A DNA stretch of 64,000 nucleotides. Source: Caldithrix sp. GTDB lineage: Bacteria > Zhuqueibacterota > Zhuqueibacteria > Thermofontimicrobiales > Sulfurfontimicrobiaceae. Of this stretch, positions 18,945-25,840 are shown in pieces. Numbering within the stretch: the first letter of the stretch is position 1; each line of letters begins with the position of its first letter. The stretch spans positions 1-64,000 of the forward strand of contig DYKB01000031.1 of the NCBI GenBank assembly GCA_020722815.1, given 5' to 3'. The position numbers and the translations under genes are program-made. The notes under the pieces were generated by a model. That model ran no database searches, had not been told where the DNA came from, and saw nothing but the letters and a program-made list of their open reading frames with translations.

Positions 18945-19820
18945 TTAATAAACATCCAAGTGATTTAAGATTCCTTCTAATTCATCACGTGAGTAAAACT
19001 CAATTTCAATTTTACCCGTGTCCCCCTTTGTAATAATGCGTACCTGGGTCGCCAATTTTGTTCGCAGACGATTTTCTGCATCCTGAATATAAATCGGAAC
19101 ATCCTCAGGCGCTGGTGGTGCCACTGTTTTTTTCGGTTGGGTGGCGTTCTTAACCAGCGATTCAACCTGGCGCACTGATAATTTGTTTTTTATAATTTTT
19201 TGCCACAGATTAAGCTGCAAATCCGGATCCTCGATAGCAATCAACGCACGGGCATGACCCATTGATAATTCTTTGCTAACCAGGCTATCCTGGATCGGGG
19301 TTGGCAATTTTAGTAACCGTAAAAAATTGGTGACGGTCGAACGCTCTTTTCCGACTTTTTGGGCGACTTCTTCCTGCGTTAAATTACATTCAGTTAAAAG
19401 TCGTTGAAAACCCAGTGCCACTTCAATAGGATTTAATTCTTCCCGCTGGATATTCTCAATAAGCGAAAGTTCCAGCATATCTTCATCCGATTTGATATCG
19501 AGGATATAGGCGGGAATAAACTCAAAACCCAATTCCTGAACCGCCCGCAAGCGTCGTTCGCCAGCAATCAACTGATAAGTGGTATCTTCCATTCGCCTTA
19601 CAGTAATAGGCTGAATAAGTCCCTTCTCATTAATCGAGTTTTTTAAATCGTTGAGCGCTTCCAGATCAAAATTATGACGCGGTTGAAATGGATTCGGTTT
19701 AACTTTTGCAACGGCAACTTGTTCAATCGAAGACGGTTCACGTTTCGGTTGAGAATCAACGGGCGCCAGGTCGGGAATCAAAGCACCCAGACCGCGTCCC
19801 AGCCGTGGTTTATTGACCAT
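18945..19820 (-). CDS. parB: Chromosome-partitioning protein ParB (Spo0J)
   Basis: A 291-residue ParB that should load on parS sites and act with ParA in origin segregation. The N-terminal domain begins [15 protein letters not shown], the usual chromosomal ParB start. It continues with NPFQPR, the CTPase motif [27 protein letters not shown] and the helix-turn-helix [20 protein letters not shown]. The C-terminal dimerisation region ([18 protein letters not shown]) is complete. The start overlaps the end of parA by 11 bases. A TCACGTGA palindrome at 18985-18992 within its 3' end shares the core of parS but not the flanks. Confidence 0.96.
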   Translation of the reverse strand: MVNKPRLGRGLGALIPDLAPVDSQPKREPSSIEQVAVAKVKPNPFQPRHNFDLEALNDLKNSINEKGLIQPITVRRMEDTTYQLIAGERRLRAVQELGFEFIPAYILDIKSDEDMLELSLIENIQREELNPIEVALGFQRLLTECNLTQEEVAQKVGKERSTVTNFLRLLKLPTPIQDSLVSKELSMGHARALIAIEDPDLQLNLWQKIIKNKLSVRQVESLVKNATQPKKTVAPPAPEDVPIYIQDAENRLRTKLATQVRIITKGDTGKIEIEFYSRDELEGILNHLDVY

Positions 19821-20583
19821 TCTTTATTATTTCCTCAGCGAGTGACATGTAATTTTCAGAACCAATTGAAACCGCATCATATAAAATGATGGGTTTCCCG
19901 AAACTTGGGGCTTCACTAAGTCGCACATTGCGACTCACAACGGTTTTATAGACTTTATCTTCAAAATACTTCGAGACATCTTCTGCCACCTGACGGGAAA
20001 GGTTGAGTCGGGCATCATACATCGTTAAAAGAACGCCTTCGATCTCCAGTTGCGGATTCAGGTGCTTCTGTACAATCCGCACGGTATTTAACAACTGACT
20101 TAAGCCTTCAAGCGCATAATATTCACACTGGATCGGAATTAACACCGAATTCGCGGCGGTCATTGCATTTAGCGTCAACAGCCCAAGTGAAGGTGGACAA
20201 TCGATTAGAATATACTTATAGTCCCGATTCAATTTCTTTAACGCCTCACTCAAAATTTTTTCGCGAGAAATAACTGTAACCAGTTCAATTTCTGCGCCAA
20301 CGAGATTTTTTGAAGAAGGAAGCACATCAAGAAATTTCAAATCAGATTTAATGATCACTTCATTAATGTTCACACCATCAATTAGCACTTCATAAATACT
20401 TCGTTTTTCAGTATGAATCCCGCTTAAAATACTGGACAAACCACTGGTTGAATTTGCCTGGGGATCAATATCAATTAATAACACTGGATATTCTGCCACC
20501 GCCAGACAGGCAGCCAGATTAATGGCCGTAGTGGTCTTTCCCACGCCACCTTTTTGATTGGCAATCGCGATAACTCGACTCAT
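19810..20583 (-). CDS. parA: Chromosome-partitioning ATPase ParA (Soj)
   Basis: A 257-residue MinD/ParA ATPase with the deviant Walker A motif [15 protein letters not shown] (K11-T18), the switch motif [14 protein letters not shown] and the Walker B-like [17 protein letters not shown]. It lacks an N-terminal DNA-binding domain, as in chromosomal Soj proteins. It starts the parA-parB-M23-bactofilin run and overlaps parB. Chromosomal parAB usually lies near the replication origin, but no gidA/gidB, rnpA or dnaA gene is visible here. Confidence 0.96.
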   Translation of the reverse strand: MSRVIAIANQKGGVGKTTTAINLAACLAVAEYPVLLIDIDPQANSTSGLSSILSGIHTEKRSIYEVLIDGVNINEVIIKSDLKFLDVLPSSKNLVGAEIELVTVISREKILSEALKKLNRDYKYILIDCPPSLGLLTLNAMTAANSVLIPIQCEYYALEGLSQLLNTVRIVQKHLNPQLEIEGVLLTMYDARLNLSRQVAEDVSKYFEDKVYKTVVSRNVRLSEAPSFGKPIILYDAVSIGSENYMSLAEEIIKNGQ

Positions 20584-20787
20584 TTTCCTCCCAATCCAAC
20601 CAATTTATTTTCGTTAACGATTCTGGCTATTTACGCAAATCCATAATTGTTTAAATTTATTTGATGGATTATCTTATTAATCCCGCTTAACCAGAATTTG
20701 AATTACCCCCAACCATAAATTCTTAATTTATAAAAAAACCATTGTGTCTCATTCATCAAAATGATACATAATGGATGAACCCGATTT

Positions 20788-21630
20788 TTATTTAAATCTT
20801 TTTAAATCCGTCCATTTAAAAGTCCATTCAGGTGTCCGCAACACTTTCCCCTCTTTTAACTTATACCAGGGATTGAGTTGCGGGTTCTCTGGATTTTTGA
20901 GGATGTGAACTTCCTGGGCTGGCATATAACTCTGTACCAATAAAAATATTTTTTCTTCACCAACCGAACTTTTTGCCAGATCAACAACCATCACGGCATG
21001 TCCCGGAAAACCTGGCTGAATAAATACATCCCCAACATCCAAATTATCCAGTTTATTCACCGCAACCAGCTCTTTCGAAAGTGAATAGCTGCCCGCAAAC
21101 ATGAAAACAGAATTCAAATATGCCCGAAAGCTAAAATCGGAAGAATCCACCGCCGCCGTCTTCTTCCAGCTTACTTGATTTCCTTTTACTTGCGGTCGAT
21201 ATCCGGCTGACCAGGTCTTAAATTCCGCACGATGCCCGCTTGTAAAGTTAAAAGCAATTTTGTCAAACCTTTTTTGAGCATATTGATATTCCGCATACAG
21301 TCGAATCATTGCATCTGCGCATTGCTGCAAATTATTTTTACCCACATCAAGCTGAATAATCCTGAAATGCACTTGCTGATTTGACTTCAAAGAACCATTA
21401 TACAGTTTTACGAATTCTGTACTATCTTTTAATGGCAGATGTCGTAGCCAATCCTGAAATGAACCAATTGGATACGCGACTCTGGTAAATCCATCCGGGA
21501 GTACAATATCTTTCACCCTGAATTGGTTGAATGATGATTCAAGCCATGGATATTGATTTGCCTGCGAAAAAATGAAATCACTTAATAAAAAAGTTAACCA
21601 GCACAAAACCTTAAAAAATTGATAATTCAT
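20788..21630 (-). CDS. DUF4846 domain protein, secreted
   Basis: A 280-residue exported protein with signal peptide FFKVLCWLTFLLSDFIFSQA. It matches the DUF4846 family: PDGFTRVAYPIGSFQDWLRHLPL at the N-terminus, DVGKNNLQQCADAMIRLYAEY, then FNFTSGHRAEFKTW and the late motif LDVGDVFIQPGFPGHAVMVVD. The GHA and surrounding glycines look NlpC/P60-like, but no activity is established. It is alone, about 200 bp from neighbours on each side, so context adds nothing. Confidence 0.85.
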   Translation of the reverse strand: MNYQFFKVLCWLTFLLSDFIFSQANQYPWLESSFNQFRVKDIVLPDGFTRVAYPIGSFQDWLRHLPLKDSTEFVKLYNGSLKSNQQVHFRIIQLDVGKNNLQQCADAMIRLYAEYQYAQKRFDKIAFNFTSGHRAEFKTWSAGYRPQVKGNQVSWKKTAAVDSSDFSFRAYLNSVFMFAGSYSLSKELVAVNKLDNLDVGDVFIQPGFPGHAVMVVDLAKSSVGEEKIFLLVQSYMPAQEVHILKNPENPQLNPWYKLKEGKVLRTPEWTFKWTDLKRFK

Positions 21631-21848
21631 TTTTAATAAGTGTCGTCAATTTTAATGGTAGCCTGAAACGATCATTAAATTATATCGTCTTGTTTTCAGC
21701 ACTTACGCCAGAAAGCACGCCAAAACAAGAGGTCATCCGGTATCCAATTTTCTAATATAAGTTTTTATGCCTATAAATGCAAGATAAAAATTGTTCATAT
21801 TTAAAATTTTGAACCAGGCAAAATGGAAGTTCCAACCACAGATCAATT

Positions 21849-22982
21849 CTATTTTAAAGCTTCCTTACCTTTTAGAAAATCCCGATTACAAGCAAATTCA
21901 TCCATATTCATTGGCCAGGTTCCTGTCAGTATATGATGCGCCATAAACTCGCCCAAGGCCGGTCCGAACATAAATCCATGGCCGCACATGCCACCGCAGA
22001 TATAAAATCCAGGAATTGTCGTTTCACCAATAATGGGATTTCCATCCGGTGTCATACTATATGAACCCGACCATTGACGAATAATCGAAACCTCTTTCAG
22101 CATTGGTACCAGCCGCATCATTCGTCGGGGCATTTCGGTCATAAATTCAAATGTTGAATCGAGATTGTGACCAGGAACCTTTTCAGCCGGTGTGTAACAG
22201 CCAATAAACTGCCCCGTTAAACGCTGCACAAAATAACATCCATCCTTTCGATAATCGACCACCATCGGAACTCGCATAAATTCAATTGGTTCAGTGATCG
22301 CGGCTTCATGACGTTCAGGTTCAACTGGCAAATCCAGTCCTATCATCGCGCCCACCTCTCTGGCGAATGGACCGGCAGCATTTAAAACTTTGGGGGCGAA
22401 ATAAATATCATTATTAGAACAAATCACGCGATAAGAACCAGATGGTGTCATTTCAATGGCAATTACTTCGGCATGCGTGCGAATCTGGCCGTTATTTTTT
22501 TTAATTCCCTGAAAATAGCCTTTTAATACTAAAAAAGGATCGGCCTGCCCATCAGTAGGACAATAGGTTCCACCGATTAAATCCTGGGTATTGATATAGG
22601 GAAATAGCTTTTCAATTTCATTTTTTTCATAAAAGCGAACATCCAGCCCTAATTGCTGCTGAATTTGCATGACATTTAAAAAAGCTTTTTTTCGTTCTTC
22701 ATCATGTGCCAAAAAAAGATAACCCGTTGGCGCCCATTCCACAGAATGACCAAATTCTTTTTCCATTCCCTGAAATAATTCGATACTATGCTTCGCCAAT
22801 TTTATAGAAGTTTCAGTAGAAAATTGTGCCCGAATACCGGAAATGCACCGACCAGTAGAACCAAAGCCAATATAGCTTTTCTCGAGCACCAGAACTGATT
22901 GCTGTTGCTTTGCCAAATAATACGCGGTTGCCAATCCAATTATTCCGCCGCCAACGATGATAATATCAAATTCACGATTCAT
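21849..22982 (-). CDS. FAD-dependent oxidoreductase (proline/sarcosine dehydrogenase beta-like)
   Basis: A 377-residue DAO-family flavoprotein. It starts with the FAD-binding IIIVGGGIIGLATAYYLAK (GxGxxG at 11-16), then the characteristic GFGSTGRCISGIRAQFS, where the family has a conserved GS-T/G-RC-GGIRQQ stretch. The C-terminal FAD motif is GNPIIGETTIPGFYICGGMCGHGFMFGPA. It is the last gene of a four-gene operon whose subunits correspond to dye-linked L-proline dehydrogenase (PDH1 type) of Thermococcales or to heterotetrameric sarcosine oxidase-like systems; this would be the amine-oxidising subunit. It overlaps the upstream BFD-like gene by 11 bases. Confidence 0.85.
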   Translation of the reverse strand: MNREFDIIIVGGGIIGLATAYYLAKQQQSVLVLEKSYIGFGSTGRCISGIRAQFSTETSIKLAKHSIELFQGMEKEFGHSVEWAPTGYLFLAHDEERKKAFLNVMQIQQQLGLDVRFYEKNEIEKLFPYINTQDLIGGTYCPTDGQADPFLVLKGYFQGIKKNNGQIRTHAEVIAIEMTPSGSYRVICSNNDIYFAPKVLNAAGPFAREVGAMIGLDLPVEPERHEAAITEPIEFMRVPMVVDYRKDGCYFVQRLTGQFIGCYTPAEKVPGHNLDSTFEFMTEMPRRMMRLVPMLKEVSIIRQWSGSYSMTPDGNPIIGETTIPGFYICGGMCGHGFMFGPALGEFMAHHILTGTWPMNMDEFACNRDFLKGKEALK

Positions 22983-23250
22983 GTTTTTCTCCTGCCAATA
23001 CCTTAATCGGAATCGCTTTTAAGGGGGGACGATGGGTCATGGGTTCGACTTCTTCTGGTTTAATTCCGGTTTTCTGGACGATAATCTGCTGAATCAGCCG
23101 TCCACAGGTCCGCCCCTGACAGGGTCCCATCCCGGCGCGCAGAAAACGTTTCATTTCATTTAATGAAGTAACCCCCATTTCAATGGCATCCAAAATTTCA
23201 CCATAGGTAATATCTTCACAGCGACAAATTATCGTATCTCTGGTAATCAT
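22972..23250 (-). CDS. BFD-like [2Fe-2S] small subunit
   Basis: A 92-residue protein with the BFD cluster pattern: TIICRCEDITYGEIL gives C9 and C11, and GPCQGRTCGRL gives C44 and C49. Such subunits hold a [2Fe-2S] cluster that links flavin sites in HcnABC, proline and hydroxyproline dehydrogenases. I chose ATG 23250 because AAAGGA sits just upstream; an ATG at 23265 directly abuts the previous stop. It overlaps the downstream flavoprotein, indicating coupled translation. Confidence 0.88.
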   Translation of the reverse strand: MITRDTIICRCEDITYGEILDAIEMGVTSLNEMKRFLRAGMGPCQGRTCGRLIQQIIVQKTGIKPEEVEPMTHRPPLKAIPIKVLAGEKHES

Positions 23251-23265
23251 ATTTTTCCTTTTCAT

Positions 23266-23763
23266 TCATTGTTTTCGTTTAAAAAATCGAATAATCATTG
23301 CATATTTCTTCGGGATGGCAAGAAAGACGATAGGTGTTCGATCAAACGCTTTCGGATTCCGAACCTGAACAACTCGTCCTTCACAAACAACTTTTCCATC
23401 CCGACCCAGGGCTAAAACGGTCTCCCCCTTTTCTGGAAGTGGTAAAAATTCGTAAGGGATTCCCACTTCAGCTTCCGTTTCAGCAAAAATTTCATTAACC
23501 GTAAAAATTGCCAGGCCGGGACAATTCGCGACACAGAGCGTGCAGCCATTACATTTTTCAAAATCTATTTTGGGTGGATTCGTAAGATTTCCTTCAATCG
23601 TAATGGCCTGACGCGGACAAATATCGACACAAGGATTGCAAGGAATTTGCTGAACACATTCAATAATCGCCACTCTTCCCTGTTTTAATCGTGCCGGGGA
23701 AGGTTGATCAAAATCATCTAAAGTCAAGATCCCGTCTTTCAGAAAGCTCATCGATGCTCCCAT
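23266..23763 (-). CDS. Two-[4Fe-4S] ferredoxin-like subunit
   Basis: A 165-residue electron-transfer protein. The first cluster region is ECVQQIPCNPCVDICP and the second CNGCTLCVANCPGLA, the standard bacterial ferredoxin pattern. An unusual C-terminal extension of about 70 residues (EAEVGIPYEFLPLPEKGE, then VCEGRVVQVRNPKAFDRTP) has no cysteines and matches the extended ferredoxin subunits of this dehydrogenase class. The start overlaps the end of the large flavoprotein gene by 16 bases. Confidence 0.87.
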   Translation of the reverse strand: MGASMSFLKDGILTLDDFDQPSPARLKQGRVAIIECVQQIPCNPCVDICPRQAITIEGNLTNPPKIDFEKCNGCTLCVANCPGLAIFTVNEIFAETEAEVGIPYEFLPLPEKGETVLALGRDGKVVCEGRVVQVRNPKAFDRTPIVFLAIPKKYAMIIRFFKRKQ

Positions 23764-25181
23764 GCGATTTTTAATTGATTAATTCCACGACGTGTTTTAT
23801 CACCAAACGGTCCTTCGCGTAGTTTATCCAGTCCGAACCGTGTTTCTGACTTCAAAATTTGGATTTTTTCAGAAGTCCCCACCAGACTCCCGGCGGCAGC
23901 CAGACCAGCCAATCGGCCTTCCAGCATTGCCGATGAAGCCTCTTCAATCCCACTGACGTCGCCAGCAACATATAATCCCGGTACGGTTGTCTGCAGATCA
24001 TCGTCATGAAGCGCAACATTCCCACCCAATGCCGGCAGATATCGCATTTGCGCACCTGCCTGAGATAGAATTTCAGAGGAGGGATTTAAACCCACTGCAA
24101 GACAGATGGTATCCACTTCTTTAATTGATTCAGTACCCGGTATCTCTTCCCATTTTTCATTTAATTGCACGATTTCAACTGCCTCGACTTTATCACTTCC
24201 AATCGCCTGTTTGATAGTATGAGAAGTCAGAATCGGAACCCCCATCCGGGCAATTTTTGAAGCGTGAACCTGATAGGCACCAATGGTGGGTAAGGCTTCA
24301 ACAATCGCGACAACTTCAACACCAGCCTGAAGCAATTGATAACTCACAATCACCCCTATATTCCCGGCACCAACCATGAGAACGCGTTTTCCGGGCAAAA
24401 CGCCATAAACATTCATCAGGGTCTGAACGGCACCAGCCCCATAAACTCCTGGCAAGTCATTGTTTTTGAACGTGAACATATTCTCTGTTGCACCGGTCGC
24501 AATAATGGTTTTGCGGGCGACCACTTTTTTTAATTCACCGGCTTGAATTATTGCCAGCGTATGGGGATGAAAATAGCCAATCACTGAGGTGTCAGTAAAA
24601 AGTTGAACCGGTAACTGCGTTATTTCAGTAATTAATTTTTGAGAAATGTCGATTCCCCGAATTCGGGCATAATGTTCGCGAGACCCGAAAAACATGTGGG
24701 TCTGTTTAATGAGTTGTCCGCCAGGTTGATTGTTTTCATCAAATATCATGCACCGGACCCCAGCTTTGGCCGCATAAATAGCCGCTGAAAGTCCTGCCGG
24801 CCCACCCCCGATAATGGCGATGTCCGTCGTCATGGTGGGAATTGTTCGATTTAAAAAACTGGTTACCGCTTGAGAATTCTCAATCCGGCCTTTACCAGCT
24901 TGATTTCGAACGTGCATTCCTTCTTTCACCAATACCAGGCAAGTTTTTACATTGGGAATACCATCAACTTCCATCAGGCAGGATGAACATTTTCCAATAG
25001 CACAAAAGAATCCACGCGGACGGTTCAGGTGCGGGCTTCGCGATAAAACCCGGACTCCATTTGCATGGAGCGCCGCAGCAATGGTTTCGCCTTCATAAGC
25101 GTCGATTTTCTGATCATTAAAGTAAAAATGGATTAATTTCCCCCGTTTAAATTCCAGTATAGGATGTTCATTTATTCGCAT
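23748..25181 (-). CDS. FAD/NAD(P) oxidoreductase with N-terminal [2Fe-2S] domain (dehydrogenase alpha-like)
   Basis: A 477-residue subunit that should pass electrons between the amine-oxidising subunit and NAD(P) or another carrier. The N-terminal ferredoxin-like domain carries C60, C65, C68 and C81 (FFCAIGKCSSC, VKTC). An FAD-binding motif DIAIIGGGPAGLSAAIY begins near 120, and a second dinucleotide motif, RVLMVGAGNIGVIVSY, near 270. A final FAD segment reads TVPGLYVAGDVSGIEEA. The same two-part architecture occurs in HcnB/OoxA and sarcosine oxidase alpha N-regions. It is the first gene of the four-gene operon. Confidence 0.87.
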   Translation of the reverse strand: MRINEHPILEFKRGKLIHFYFNDQKIDAYEGETIAAALHANGVRVLSRSPHLNRPRGFFCAIGKCSSCLMEVDGIPNVKTCLVLVKEGMHVRNQAGKGRIENSQAVTSFLNRTIPTMTTDIAIIGGGPAGLSAAIYAAKAGVRCMIFDENNQPGGQLIKQTHMFFGSREHYARIRGIDISQKLITEITQLPVQLFTDTSVIGYFHPHTLAIIQAGELKKVVARKTIIATGATENMFTFKNNDLPGVYGAGAVQTLMNVYGVLPGKRVLMVGAGNIGVIVSYQLLQAGVEVVAIVEALPTIGAYQVHASKIARMGVPILTSHTIKQAIGSDKVEAVEIVQLNEKWEEIPGTESIKEVDTICLAVGLNPSSEILSQAGAQMRYLPALGGNVALHDDDLQTTVPGLYVAGDVSGIEEASSAMLEGRLAGLAAAGSLVGTSEKIQILKSETRFGLDKLREGPFGDKTRRGINQLKIAWEHR

Positions 25182-25412
25182 CAGTTGACTCCAGGCTTAT
25201 TCTCCGACTATTAGATAACCATCTGTCAAATCCATAATCAATAATATATTAAAAATTTGTCAAAGTTCCAACTAATTTTTAAATATAACAAATCGTTAAA
25301 TACTAGAACATTTCAAATTACATAAAACTAAAATCAAATATTTTAATCCCCCCAAAAACATCGCTTAAAAAGCTAAATCGCCCTTTTTTTATTAGGTTAA
25401 CATGATTTTTAC

Positions 25413-25441
25413 TTGACATTGTTCTTTTTTTTCGATATGTT
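25413..25441 (+). promoter_or_regulatory. Predicted sigma70-type promoter upstream of the STAND/radical SAM pair
   Basis: A perfect TTGACA (25413-25418) and TATGTT (25436-25441) are spaced by 17 bases. If used, transcription would start near 25448 and leave a leader of about 390 bases before ATG 25841, including the palindromic element at 25568-25658. Confidence 0.5.
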
Positions 25442-25456
25442 AAATTAGAGGTAGAG

Positions 25457-25516
25457 GTGTATCTGGTGCGTTGTATTGATTTAAAAGCCTCCAGAAGGCG
25501 ATTTCTGGTAGAATGA
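25457..25516 (+). CDS. Possible 19-residue leader peptide
   Basis: Just downstream of the predicted promoter, a GTG preceded by AGAGGTAGAG opens a 19-codon frame ending in TGA. The peptide would be Arg-rich with one Cys (MYLVRCIDL then KASRRRFLVE). It could be a leader or a modification substrate for the radical SAM enzyme downstream, but a frame this short often occurs by chance. No FxSxx-like tail is present. Confidence 0.15.
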   Translation: MYLVRCIDLKASRRRFLVE

Positions 25517-25567
25517 AGGTTCATAAAATGTAAATTTATTTTTTTTATAAAACAACAAGGACAAAAC

Positions 25568-25658
25568 GTATCCCCTCAATAAAGGATGGTGAAATCTACC
25601 CTTTCAAAGGTTTAAAACCTTTGAAAGGGTGTACGAGCATGTTTTATTGAGTGGATAC
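25568..25658. repeat. 91-bp nested palindromic element
   Basis: Outer arms GTATCCCCTCAATAAA (25568-25583) and TTTATTGAGTGGATAC (25643-25658) are inverted at 15 of 16 positions. Inside, 25598-25630 is a perfect palindrome with 16-base arms around a single A. It has the form of a small non-autonomous element or a strong RNA structure. No target duplication is obvious and no U-run follows, so it is not a standard terminator. Confidence 0.85.
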
Positions 25659-25840
25659 CAATCGAGGTATGGAACGGATTCACAGTAACTGAATTTGAAT
25701 AGTCGTGTATTTATGGCGAATAATTTGCTTAACATTTTATTAATACCTGTGTATTAAAATAAAGGATCAGGAATATAATTGGCGGACCTCTCACGAATTC
25801 CGACAGCTCTGATGTTTATTGTTAATAGAGGAGTGGTTGA

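Noticed and set aside
18985-18992. parS site
   Set aside because: Only the TCACGTGA core matches; the outer bases differ from the 16-bp consensus. Kept as a remark in the parB entry.
25318-25524. 68-codon minus-strand frame as a gene
   Set aside because: No ribosome site, no family resemblance, and it overlaps a good plus-strand promoter.
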